From assembly GCF_037997115.1 (NCBI RefSeq), contig NZ_CP150484.1, positions 4,326,396-4,367,366 of the forward strand: a stretch of DNA of 40,971 bases, written 5' to 3'. The notes below the pieces were generated by a model, which saw only the letters and a program-made list of their open reading frames with translations, did not search any database and was not told the DNA's origin. This stretch comes from Amycolatopsis coloradensis (GTDB taxonomy: Bacteria > Actinomycetota > Actinomycetes > Mycobacteriales > Pseudonocardiaceae). This document shows positions 24,308 through 34,721 of this stretch, piece after piece. A program made the position numbers and the translations under genes. The first letter of the stretch is position 1. Each line of letters opens with the position of its first letter.

Positions 24308-24327
24308 TTGTCGAACCCGCCGGATGT

Positions 24328-24343
24328 GGTGTACTAGTACACC
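24328..24343. promoter_or_regulatory. Perfect 16-bp palindrome, likely repressor site
   Basis: GGTGTACTAGTACACC is its own reverse complement and sits between the divergent genes at 24307 and 24408. GntR/YtrA-type repressors favour sites of GTnTAC...GTAnAC shape. No GntR-like gene is in the window, so its controller is elsewhere if it exists. Confidence 0.55.
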
Positions 24344-24407
24344 TTGGGTGCGACGACCGACGAAAGCCCTTCGCCGGTTCTGATCTTTCACGGTCAGGAG
24401 GGGTCTC

Positions 24408-25025
24408 TTGTCGTCAAGCGTGAGGGCGCCGAGCCGATTCTCGGAGCGTCAGGCGTTCGCCTGTCAGCCGGTGTTCCTGGAACGCCTGCTCGTGAACGTG
24501 GAAATGCGGCATGGAAGGGCATATCGCCGGTTGGCGGTGCGAACTGTCGTCGCCTGCGAGAATGGCGTCGACGGCTACGCGGCGCGGGCTCCGGCCGGGT
24601 GGACCGAGTCGGTTCCCGTCAAAGCGATCTTCGGTTGCCGCGTCGAGACGTCGGCGGATGCTGTGGACCTGCGCTTCCCGAAGCCGCTCCGCAAAGGAGA
24701 GCGGCACGAATTCGTCTCCCTCGAATGCGACGACGATCTGGACGGAGAGAGACGGTGGATCAACGTCGACGTCGACCATCACGGGATCGCGCCAGGTGTC
24801 GTCGACGGTGAAGGCAAGGTCAAGGGAGGGCTCAACGTCAGCATCACGTTCGACGACCACGTTCCCGAAGCCTGCTGGTGGTACGCGGAACAGACCGAGT
24901 GCGAGCGCGTGATCCGGCCGCCGGCCGGTGATCGGCGTCTGCTCGAAATCCGGCGTGGCGTCGTGGAGCACACGTTCGCGGGGCCTTGCCGGTCGCGTGA
25001 GCAGTACGGCATCGCTTTTCGCTGA
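24408..25025 (+). CDS. Conserved-looking hypothetical protein, first of two
   Basis: No family was recognised for this 205-residue protein. It has a beta-rich look with AIFGCRVETSADAVDLRFPKPL in the middle and a striking C-terminus: a GGLNVSITFDDHVPEACWWYAEQT stretch, then LEIRRGVVEHTFAGPC and EQYGIAFR. The start is TTG at 24408 behind AGGAGGGG. It is 18 bp from the next gene, in an apparent operon, and a perfect palindrome upstream suggests tight control. No membrane segment or signal peptide is seen. Confidence 0.6.
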   Translation: MSSSVRAPSRFSERQAFACQPVFLERLLVNVEMRHGRAYRRLAVRTVVACENGVDGYAARAPAGWTESVPVKAIFGCRVETSADAVDLRFPKPLRKGERHEFVSLECDDDLDGERRWINVDVDHHGIAPGVVDGEGKVKGGLNVSITFDDHVPEACWWYAEQTECERVIRPPAGDRRLLEIRRGVVEHTFAGPCRSREQYGIAFR

Positions 25026-25043
25026 TGGGCCAGGGGAGTGAAC

Positions 25044-25373
25044 ATGGTCGATGACGTGGGCTTGGAGTCGCTGCTCGACTACGCGCGAGAGGACAGGGTC
25101 GGGCTCTCGGTCGTGGCCGCCGTGGCGGGAGCGAAGGTGGGCGAAGGCGCGACCTTCGCGGAGAGAACCGCGGCGTTGCTCTCGGTGGTGGGCGCCTTGA
25201 TGGACCGAGGCGCGGTCCCCGGCGACCTGGTGGGCGCGGATCACGACTTCGTGGCGTGGCCAGGGTCGAAGGACGCCGTTCTGTCGCGGCTGGCGTGCGA
25301 GATCAAGGCGTTGGGGGAGCTTCCGGCGACAGGGGAGCTTTGCTGGATCCATGATCCGGCCACCACGGGGTAA
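25044..25373 (+). CDS. Hypothetical protein, second of two
   Basis: No family was recognised for this 109-residue, mostly helical protein. It begins DDVGLESLLDYAREDRVGLS, continues VVAAVAGAKVGEG and LLSVVGALMDRGAVPGDLVG, and ends ELCWIHDPATTG. ATG at 25044 is preferred to the GTG at 25038 because AGGGGAG then has a usable spacing. It follows the 205-residue gene by 18 bp and ends 16 bp from the convergent beta-family gene. Confidence 0.6.
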   Translation: MVDDVGLESLLDYAREDRVGLSVVAAVAGAKVGEGATFAERTAALLSVVGALMDRGAVPGDLVGADHDFVAWPGSKDAVLSRLACEIKALGELPATGELCWIHDPATTG

Positions 25374-25389
25374 CGTTGCTCGAGTCGAG

Positions 25390-26466
25390 TCAGAGATCGG
25401 CGGCAGACCTTCGTGCCACATGTTCGATGTGGTGGGAGGTGGCCATGGCGACCCAGCGAGAGACTGAGCCGGCGGTTCTCCCACCGGTGCGCCGGCATCG
25501 TGTCAGTTCATCGTCTCCCCATGAGTAGCCCGGTCCGGCGAAGTCGCTTCTTTCGACCAGCTCCTCGACCAGATCTGTGAATCGCTCGGCGGGATCGTCG
25601 CCCTCTTCGACTTTGCGGCGCAGCAGTACGGACTTGCCCGGCACGGTGTAGTAGAGGTACGGATTAGGGGTTCTCGGGTTGCCGTCGGACCTCGGCGGCA
25701 GTGGATGCGTCACGCCATAGTCGCCGTAGTTGACCCCGTTCGCACTGGCGTGGTCTGCCTCGTTCCAGAAGGTGACTTCTGGGCGATCGCGTTCGGTCGT
25801 CACGTAGGTGGTTCGCTGGGCTGGGATGGATCCGGCCAGAAGCGTGGTCGTGGCAGGGCCGAGCAGATCTGACAACGCCGAGGCCGTTTCGGTTGCCGCG
25901 GTGGCTTGGCCTGGGCGGACGGTCTCGACGAAGCCAGCGTCGAGAATCGTATGGATGCTCCCCGGTTGCGTGCCCGTCGACCTCATGATCGAGTCGATCC
26001 GTCCGAGGACTTCGTGTAGCGGCCTGCCCGAGTGAGGAAGCCGGATGACGATGTCGCGATCCTGGTGTTCGAGCAGAAGACGTACTCTGCGTAACTCGTA
26101 CTCCGAGGCGTCGAGAGAGACGACGGGAATCAAGTAGGCGAAGTCAGGTGCGAAGAGCCCGAGCTCGGCCTGTGCCGCGAACTCGATGGCATGGTCGAGG
26201 AACTCGAACACCCCGCCCGGCTGCTGTGCGAGCGGGCTGTCGGCTGCCAGCCAAGTGGTGTCGATCCACAAGGGGCGGCCGTAGGACGCGGCCCGTACGG
26301 CTGCTCGGACGAGCACTGGGAGGATCCTGCCTCCGGTCGGAGCCACGGAATCGAGCAGTTCGACCATCACACGTACCTGTGTGTCCTGAGGGGAGCGCAG
26401 GCTGCTCAGAGCGTTCAACTCTCCGATCTTGGCCTTGACCGCGACCAGCGGACGAACAGGATGCAT
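25390..26466 (-). CDS. Beta-family protein (phage T4 beta-protein-like)
   Basis: This 358-residue protein resembles the beta protein family (PF14350), named after a T4 phage protein and found in bacterial accessory regions. Supporting parts are VRPLVAVKAKIGELNAL at the start, LFAPDFAYLIPVVSL in the middle, and NPYLYYTVPGKSVLLRRK near the end. Its biochemical role is not known to me. ATG at 26466 follows GGGAGGAAGG and removes an unconserved 17-codon lead. It lies next to a toxin-antitoxin remnant, suggesting an accessory or defence-like context. Confidence 0.65.
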   Translation of the reverse strand: MHPVRPLVAVKAKIGELNALSSLRSPQDTQVRVMVELLDSVAPTGGRILPVLVRAAVRAASYGRPLWIDTTWLAADSPLAQQPGGVFEFLDHAIEFAAQAELGLFAPDFAYLIPVVSLDASEYELRRVRLLLEHQDRDIVIRLPHSGRPLHEVLGRIDSIMRSTGTQPGSIHTILDAGFVETVRPGQATAATETASALSDLLGPATTTLLAGSIPAQRTTYVTTERDRPEVTFWNEADHASANGVNYGDYGVTHPLPPRSDGNPRTPNPYLYYTVPGKSVLLRRKVEEGDDPAERFTDLVEELVERSDFAGPGYSWGDDELTRCRRTGGRTAGSVSRWVAMATSHHIEHVARRSAADL

Positions 26467-26608
26467 CCGCCTTCCTCCCTGTGGGCGGCGACATTGTTCG
26501 AACTTTCTCAGTATCAAGCAATGTCGTGTTCGAGGCCGTCCTCCGAGTAGGTGGCAGATACTGCGCTCTGTGAGTGATCAGGTTCGTTACGTGAAGTAGT
26601 TCGGCGGT

Positions 26609-26625
26609 GTAGCTCATCGAGCTAC
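26609..26625. promoter_or_regulatory. Candidate Phd operator
   Basis: GTAGCTC (26609-26615) and GAGCTAC (26619-26625) are perfect inverted repeats around ATC, just upstream of the phd-like start at 26644. A TACGCT box (26623-26628) overlaps the right arm, so binding would block it. Autoregulation through such repeats is usual for Phd-type antitoxins. Confidence 0.55.
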
Positions 26626-26643
26626 GCTTGGCACACTGGTCTC

Positions 26644-26892
26644 GTGAAGGTGATCACCCAGCGCGAGTTCAGAATCAACCCCGCAGCTGTAGTGGATGCC
26701 GTCGAGGCCGGCGAGACCTACCACGTCACGCGTAACGGTGTTGAGGTAGCTGAACTGCGGCCAATATCGCGTAGGCGGCGCGTCCGAGCCGAAGAGTTGG
26801 TCGAACGTCACCGCGGGTTGCCCAAGGTCGAGGCAGCTCAGCTGCGGCGGGAAGCCGATGAGTTCTTCGGTACCGAGGATCGAGTGGACTAG
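26644..26892 (+). CDS. Phd/YefM-type antitoxin
   Basis: This 82-residue protein begins KVITQREFRINPAAVVDAV and continues GETYHVTRNGVEVAELRPISRRR, the Phd/YefM N-terminal DNA-binding fold, followed by a helical toxin-binding tail with EELVERHRGLPK and READEFFG. It appears intact. The GTG start at 26644 has no clear ribosome site and may give a leaderless or weakly led message. The partner toxin downstream is broken, so this antitoxin is probably solitary now or acts on another toxin. Confidence 0.85.
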   Translation: MKVITQREFRINPAAVVDAVEAGETYHVTRNGVEVAELRPISRRRRVRAEELVERHRGLPKVEAAQLRREADEFFGTEDRVD

Positions 26893-26914
26893 GGCGACGC
26901 CTGGGATCGGTCTC

Positions 26915-27140
26915 GTGACTGATCGTCCTGAGACAGGCGTACTCGACACCTGTACCTACATCGACTTCGGTCTGCTCCTCCCCATAGCACTCGCAAGTTC
27001 CCGGAGCTGACTGCTGTCACCATGGCTGATTTGCATCAGGCGGTTGCGACGGGCGAAGGACGCCGCCCGACGGCATGTACGGAAATTCTCGGTGCCGCCA
27101 TCGTCGATTCACCCCGTTGCCGCTCGATGGCGTCGCGGAT
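26915..27140 (+). pseudogene. Degraded VapC-type PIN toxin
   Basis: The piece from GTG 26915 reads TDRPETGVLDTCTYIDFGLL, the start of a PIN domain with the first aspartate, then loses frame and stops near 27009. A second frame, two bases off, continues with FPELTAVTMADLHQAVA (from 26998). A third frame resumes FTPLPLDGVADRAHG near 27103-27147. At least two frameshifts and a truncated end mark this as a remnant of the toxin that paired with the Phd-like antitoxin. The reading rests on known PIN-domain order and translation by eye. Confidence 0.65.
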
Positions 27141-27461
27141 CGGGCGCACGGCGTCGACGCCTTGCCCGGCCCGCTCGTTGAGTTTCCAGTCGCGGTAGCG
27201 CTTGCCGGGGAAGACCGGGCAGGTGTCGCCGCAGCCCATGGTGATCAGCACGTCCGAGGATTCGACGGCATCGGCGGTGAGCACCTTGGAATCTCGGCGG
27301 AGATGCCGGTGCCGACCTCGCACATGGCCTCCACAGCCGGGTTGATCTGGTCGGCGGGCAGAGCCGGCCGAGCGAGCCTGAACCCGGTCGCCCGCGAGGC
27401 GGGTGAGGAACGCGGCGGCCGGCTGGGAGCGGTCAGCGTTGTGGACGCAGGCAAACAGCAC
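27036..27461 (-). pseudogene. ArsC-like reductase with compensated double frameshift
   Basis: The open frame of 141 residues begins with the arsenate reductase or low-molecular-weight phosphatase loop CVHNADRS (C5, R11) and later has VLITMGCGDTCPVFPGKRY and DAVRPIRDAIERQ. Residues 35-57 (nucleotides 27291-27359) do not fit; the expected PADQINPAVEAMCEVGTGIS lies in another frame there. Two frameshifts that cancel each other explain this. After residue 114 (about 27120) homology ends, and the rest is antisense to the VapC remnant. It is probably non-functional, although it remains open. Confidence 0.65.
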
Positions 27462-27588
27462 CGGCGGCGCTTGGCCACTTGGCGCCAGGTGACACTTTGT
27501 GCCTTTTGTGGCCCCTGTGCTCGTGTTCCGAGCGTGCTGCAGTAAGGGGTGGCCGTGTCACGCCTTTCCCGTGAGGAGGAGGAATACC

Positions 27589-28932
27589 GTGAGGAAACCT
27601 CAACGATGGAGAGCCGCGACGCTGTTTCCGCGACGTCGTGCATGGGGGCTGCGGGCCTTCGGTATCGGGGCCGCAGCGGTGGTGGCGGCAGGGTTGGTTG
27701 TCAGTGTTCCGGTGCGGGCTGTCGCTGCCACCACGGTCACCGACCTGGGCACCCTGCCCGGCGGCCGCTCCAGTGCCGCTGTCGGGAGCAATGCCGAGGG
27801 TGCGGTCAACGGCCAGCCACCCTCTGCGTCCTACCCCAGGCTCGCGGTGCGGTGGGATCCGGCGGGCCGGATCACCGAGCTGGGCACCCTCGGCGGCGGC
27901 GAGAGCCGTGCTCGTGCGATCAATGATGACGGCACGATCGTCGGCTGGGCGCGCACGGCCAGCGGCGACAACCACGCGGTGCGGTGGGACCCGGCGGGCA
28001 GGATCACCGACCTGGGCACCCTGCCCTGCGGTCGCTCCAGTGTCGCTGTTGGGATCAACGCCGACGGCACGATCATCGGCGAGGCGTCCGCGGGCGGCGG
28101 CCATTCTCACGCGGTGCGGTGGGACCCGGCGGGCCGGATCACCGAGCTGGGCACCTTGCCCGGCCGTCCCGAGGGCACTGCTGTCGCGGTCAACGCCGAT
28201 GGCATGATCGTCGGCACGGCGACCGTGGCCAAGGGCGAGCCCCGTGCGGTGCGGTGGGACTCGGCGGGCCGGATCACCGAGCTGGGCACCCTGCCCGGTT
28301 ACACCGGCAGCACACCTGTCGGGATCAACGCCGACGGCACCATCGTCGGCACGGCGACCGTGGCCAAACTCCAGCCCCGTGCGGTGCGCTGGGACCCGGC
28401 GGGCCGGATCACCGACCTGGGCAGCCTGCCCGGCGGCCGCTTCAGCCATGCCACCGGAATCAACGACGACGGCACGATCATCGGCCAGGCGTCCGCGGGC
28501 GGCGGCCATACCCACGCGGTGCGGTGGGACTCAGCGGGCCGGATCACCGACCTGGGTGCCTTGCCGCCTCGCCATCCCGAGAGCAGTGCTGTCGGGATCA
28601 ACGCTGACGGCGTGATCATCGGCAGGACTTCAGAAGCCACTGGCGAGTCCCGCGCGGCGCGGTGGGACCAGATGGGCCGGATCACCGACCTGGGCACTCT
28701 CAGTGGCGGCGAGAGCACCGCTTACGCGATCAATGACGACGGCACGATCATCGGCCAGGCGGCGCTGCGGAGCGGCTATTCCCGCGCGGTGCGGTGGGAC
28801 TCGGCGGGCCGGATCACCGACCTGGGCACCCTGCCCGGCCACAACGACAGCAGCACTGTCGGGATCAACGCCCACGGCACGATCATCGGATGGTCGGACA
28901 GGTTCAACAGCCGGCAGCACGCTGCGCGATAG
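27589..28932 (+). CDS. Secreted HAF-repeat protein
   Basis: This 447-residue protein has a signal peptide (about 1-46, hydrophobic FGIGAAAVVAAGLVVSVPVRAVA) and then nine HAF repeats of 44-46 residues from residue 48 to the end, each with RIT-D/E-LGTL near its start, a GIN-x-DGTI-I/V-G core and an A-V-RWD end. Such repeats are thought to form a beta-propeller-like or solenoid fold; function is unknown. GTG at 27589 follows GAGGAGGA and is preferred to 27499, which gives a non-signal lead. It is divergent from the ArsC-like remnant. Confidence 0.85.
   Translation: MRKPQRWRAATLFPRRRAWGLRAFGIGAAAVVAAGLVVSVPVRAVAATTVTDLGTLPGGRSSAAVGSNAEGAVNGQPPSASYPRLAVRWDPAGRITELGTLGGGESRARAINDDGTIVGWARTASGDNHAVRWDPAGRITDLGTLPCGRSSVAVGINADGTIIGEASAGGGHSHAVRWDPAGRITELGTLPGRPEGTAVAVNADGMIVGTATVAKGEPRAVRWDSAGRITELGTLPGYTGSTPVGINADGTIVGTATVAKLQPRAVRWDPAGRITDLGSLPGGRFSHATGINDDGTIIGQASAGGGHTHAVRWDSAGRITDLGALPPRHPESSAVGINADGVIIGRTSEATGESRAARWDQMGRITDLGTLSGGESTAYAINDDGTIIGQAALRSGYSRAVRWDSAGRITDLGTLPGHNDSSTVGINAHGTIIGWSDRFNSRQHAAR
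27730..28929 (+). repeat. Nine tandem ~135-bp repeats inside the HAF gene
   Basis: The HAF units are also repetitive as DNA: forms of GGCCGGATCACCGA and GGCACCCTGCC recur about every 135 bp, and neighbouring copies are highly similar. This suggests expansion by recombination or gene conversion and a possible site of length variation between strains. Confidence 0.7.
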
Positions 28933-28992
28933 CACAATTCGCCTACACCCGCTAGGTGCAACCCCTGGCCTCGCCGACATAACCTGTTGCCT

Positions 28993-29222
28993 CACCAGCT
29001 CGGGAGCGCCATTCCTCGATGTGCGGTTTCTGCTCGCCCACAGTCGAGTCGTCGCCATGGCCTGGGTAGAACCAGGTGTCGTCGGGCAGAACGTCGAACA
29101 AGCGGGACTTCACGTCATCGATCAAAGAGGTGAAGTCCTCCGGCGAGTTCGTCTTCCCGACGCCGCCTGGGAACAGCGAGTCGCATTACAGGTGAACACG
29201 TGGGTGTCGAGCCACGGAGCGA
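28993..29222 (-). pseudogene. C-terminal remnant of a second MBL-fold hydrolase
   Basis: On the minus strand this piece reads, with frame changes near its start, HVFT..., SLFPGGVGKTNSPEDFTSLI, LPDDTWFYPGHGDDSTVGEQ and WRSRAG then a stop. It parallels the last ~75 residues of the intact MBL hydrolase at 29731-30408 but differs at many positions. The N-terminal metal-binding part is absent. It is therefore an old truncated paralog or foreign copy, not a recent duplicate. Confidence 0.75.
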
Positions 29223-29335
29223 GACCGTTAGGACAGTCTTGTGAGGACCCCTTGCCCAACAAAGGATGTAACACCGAATTGCGGCTATTCGACTGACTTA
29301 CGAGGTCAGGCGTTGCGACAAGAGGTGGTAAGCAG

Positions 29336-29677
29336 ATGGAATGCACACGATGTGGTCTGACGGTCGGCCTTGGGTGTGCCTGTGCGACCGACCGTCGCTC
29401 TCGTTCGAGAGTGGCCATGCAGGCAAGTCCGCGGCGTAATGCGCGTTCTGCGACGTCTGCCCGCCCGTTCCGGGAGCTACGTAACCTGGTCCGCCAAGGC
29501 AGGCTCGCCTGCAGCGACCTCGATGCCGCCGAACGTGCTGCGCTGACCACGGAACAGCTTCGTCAACTGCTGGATCTCGAGAACGACGTTCTCTATCGCG
29601 GTGATCGAGATGTCCACGGTACTACCTCGGTGTCCACGCGATCCGGCGGTTTGCCGACCCTCGGTCGACGTCGCTGA
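29336..29677 (+). CDS. Small Cys-rich hypothetical protein
   Basis: This possible 113-residue protein begins MECTRCGLTVGLGCACAT, with C3, C6, C14 and C16 forming a zinc-ribbon-like cluster, then a basic stretch and a helix with LTTEQLRQLLDLENDVLYRG. No family was recognised. ATG at 29336 has a GAGGTGG site upstream. The end (after about residue 95) is less protein-like, so the reading may be truncated or shifted. The opposite strand also has an open frame here, so certainty is modest. Confidence 0.45.
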   Translation: MECTRCGLTVGLGCACATDRRSRSRVAMQASPRRNARSATSARPFRELRNLVRQGRLACSDLDAAERAALTTEQLRQLLDLENDVLYRGDRDVHGTTSVSTRSGGLPTLGRRR

Positions 29678-29730
29678 CGCATGAACGGGCCGCCTAGCAG
29701 GTAGGCAGCTCCGTTCGGAACGTCTTCGGC

Positions 29731-30408
29731 TCACCAGCCGCGTTCGCGCCACTCCGCCAGGTGCGCCCGCTGCTCACCGAGAGTCGAGTCGTCCCCGTGT
29801 CCCGGGTAGAACCACGTCTCATCCGGCAGTTCCCCGAAGATCCGCGTCTCGACATCGTCCAACAGCGACTTGAAATCCGAAGGCGAACCGGTCTTGCCGA
29901 CACCGCCGGGGAACAGCGAGTCGCCGGTGAACAGGTGCGGGTGCCCGTTCGGGTCGCGGTACAGCAGCGCGATGGAGCCGGGGGTGTGGCCGCGCAGGTG
30001 GATCACCTCGAGGGTGATCTGCCCGACCTCGATCGTGTCGCCGTGTTCGACGAGGAAGTCCGGCGGGATCGGCAGCGGTCCGGCGTCCAGCGGGTGGGCG
30101 GCGGTGTTCGCGCCGTTCGCGCCGGCGACGGCGCCGAGGGCCTGCCAGTGATCCTGGTGCTGGTGGGTGGTCACGACGGTCTTCAGTGCGGGGCGGTCGG
30201 GGCCGTGGCCGATGAGGTCGGAGATCCGCTCCGGGTCGTTCGCGGCGTCGATCAGCAGCGCTTCGTTCTCGGCGCGGCAGACGAGCAGATACGCGTTGTT
30301 GTCCATCGGGCCGACCGACAGCTTGGTGATGGTGAGCGCGTCCAGGGTGCGACGGGCGGCGTCGCCGCCGGGGTCGACATGCCCGGTGTAGGTCTCGACG
30401 ATGTTCAC
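29731..30408 (-). CDS. MBL-fold metallohydrolase
   Basis: This 225-residue protein has the metallo-beta-lactamase fold. The metal site reads TTHQHQDHW, a variant of HxHxDH, with further histidines in HLRGHTPGS and FYPGHGDD, and D in FTGDSLFPGG. Actinomycete relatives are often called glyoxalase II-like or mycothiol-conjugate-type hydrolases; the substrate is unknown. The frame is open to 30534, but homology starts at the GTG at 30408. It is divergent from the acyltransferase gene. A truncated relative lies just beyond its 3' side. Confidence 0.87.
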   Translation of the reverse strand: MNIVETYTGHVDPGGDAARRTLDALTITKLSVGPMDNNAYLLVCRAENEALLIDAANDPERISDLIGHGPDRPALKTVVTTHQHQDHWQALGAVAGANGANTAAHPLDAGPLPIPPDFLVEHGDTIEVGQITLEVIHLRGHTPGSIALLYRDPNGHPHLFTGDSLFPGGVGKTGSPSDFKSLLDDVETRIFGELPDETWFYPGHGDDSTLGEQRAHLAEWRERGW

Positions 30409-30515
30409 ACCGCACACGGTAGTCGTTCGCCTGCAATCGGTTCCACCCGCACAGGCGGCGCACAGGTGCAGGACGTAGGCTCGCGTCGCCCCGCCAGCCG
30501 AACCACAGGACGCTC

Positions 30516-31739
30516 GTGCCCGACGCTTCGCCACGCGCCTCGCGCAAGATCAGTTGGGACGTCCTTCGCGTTGTCGCCGTCCTCGCGGTCATTCTCGGGC
30601 ACGTCACCCATCAGGGGGCGCTTCTGCATCCCGAACTGGTGGGGTACCCCTTTCGGGTAACCGCTCAGTTCGGCGCGGCCATCCTCCTGGTGATTTCCGC
30701 CTTCTTCGTGTGCGCGAGCCTGCGCAAGGGGAGGCCAGGGCGATGGCTGTGGAACCGGGTCGCGCGGCTGGTGCCCGCGTACCTGGTCGCGGTGGTCGTC
30801 ACCTATGTGGTCGCCCGGTACGCGACGATCCGGTTCAGCGGCTTGCCGTTCCCGCCGGGTCTGTCCGGATTCCTGTTCGGCGTCCCGCAGGGCCCGCCGT
30901 CCGATCCGTCGCCCTGGTACGTCCCCACCGGCGCCGATCTGCTCGCCAACCTGGGCATGGTCCAGGAATGGGGCTGGCGGTACGAGCTCTTCTACTATCT
31001 CGACGGCGCCTATTGGACGCTGCCGGTCCAGCTCGTCGCCTTCACCGCCGCCGCTCTTCTGTGGCCGCGCCGGTGGCGCACCCACCGGCTCACCGTGGGG
31101 CTGCTCTGGGCGCTGATCCTGGTTCCCCTGTTCCTCCGGTTCGTCGTGTTCGACCCGGTTTCCACGCCGAAGCTCGTGGAGACCTTCTACTATGGGCTCG
31201 GTCTGCACCGGGTGCACGTCTTCGCCATCGGGATCGCCATCTGGCTGTGGGCGAAACGGAGGCTGGCGCACTGGCATCTCGCGTTGTTCGTGCTCGCCGC
31301 CTGCGCCGCGCAGGATCTGCAGGTCTTCCCGTTCCACCAGGCCCTGCCGAACGATCCCGAGCGCTGGCCGTCGGCCATCGGGTTCGCGATCATGCTGCTG
31401 CTGGTGTGCCTGGCCGCGCGCGGACCGGACTGGAGGTTCCCCGGTCTCGCCAGGATCGCCCCGGCTGTCACCTGGCTCGCGGGCATCTCGTATGGTCTTT
31501 ATCTGGTGCACCAGGAACTCGGTTACATCCTGGCCCGTGCCCTGCTGAACGCCGGTGTCCCCGGCTGGCTGCGGCTCCCCCTCGTGCTGGCCGCCGCCGT
31601 TTTCGGGGGCTGGGCGATCACCGCCGGTGTGGAACGGCCGGTCCACCGGTGGCTCACCGCTCGCCGGGACCGCCGCGAAAAGCCGGGAAAACCGCAGGTC
31701 AAAGACTCGGAACCGGTTTCTGTCGGTGGTGCCTCGTAG
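30516..31739 (+). CDS. Acyltransferase family 3 membrane protein
   Basis: This 407-residue protein has about ten membrane helices. It starts ISWDVLRVVAVLAVILGHVTHQG, with the expected D and H of the acyltransferase 3 family (OafA/NodX type), continues LISAFF-like VISAFFVCASLRKGRPGRWLWNRVARLVPAYL, and ends with SYGLYLVHQELGY and a VERPVHRWL motif. Such proteins transfer acyl groups to sugars or lipids outside the cell. The substrate is not evident. GTG at 30516 is the start; UvrA follows on the same strand after 77 bp. Confidence 0.88.
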   Translation: MPDASPRASRKISWDVLRVVAVLAVILGHVTHQGALLHPELVGYPFRVTAQFGAAILLVISAFFVCASLRKGRPGRWLWNRVARLVPAYLVAVVVTYVVARYATIRFSGLPFPPGLSGFLFGVPQGPPSDPSPWYVPTGADLLANLGMVQEWGWRYELFYYLDGAYWTLPVQLVAFTAAALLWPRRWRTHRLTVGLLWALILVPLFLRFVVFDPVSTPKLVETFYYGLGLHRVHVFAIGIAIWLWAKRRLAHWHLALFVLAACAAQDLQVFPFHQALPNDPERWPSAIGFAIMLLLVCLAARGPDWRFPGLARIAPAVTWLAGISYGLYLVHQELGYILARALLNAGVPGWLRLPLVLAAAVFGGWAITAGVERPVHRWLTARRDRREKPGKPQVKDSEPVSVGGAS

Positions 31740-31816
31740 CATGGAAGCGGCCGCCCGTGCAGCTATCGACCGGGACGGCGACCGCAGCTGAGAATGAAAC
31801 CTGAAGGGACCCTGGC

Positions 31817-34672
<2,856 letters not shown>

Positions 34673-34675
34673 GGG

Positions 34676-34721
34676 CTCGTGAGTGGTAAGGACGGTTCTA
34701 ACCGTCCTTACCACTCACGAG
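34676..34721. terminator. Perfect 22-bp hairpin, bidirectional terminator
   Basis: Arms at 34676-34697 and 34700-34721 are perfect reverse complements around a two-base loop (start CTCGTGAGTGG, end CCACTCACGAG). It follows the uvrA stop by 3 bp, and the stop codon of the convergent lipoprotein gene falls in its loop. It can end both transcripts. It looks like a dispersed intergenic hairpin of this genus. Confidence 0.8.

Noticed and set aside
27730..28929. CRISPR-like periodicity
   Set aside because: The repeats are inside a continuous protein frame, about 135 bp long without distinct spacers, and match HAF units.
29477..29752. Minus-strand frame containing ISITAIENVVLEIQQLTKLF
   Set aside because: It is locally protein-like but lacks a start with ribosome site and runs into the MBL gene's end; the plus-strand Cys-rich frame is somewhat better.
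31740..31816. SOS box upstream of uvrA
   Set aside because: No CGAAC-N4-GTTCG or close variant is present in the 77 bp before the start.
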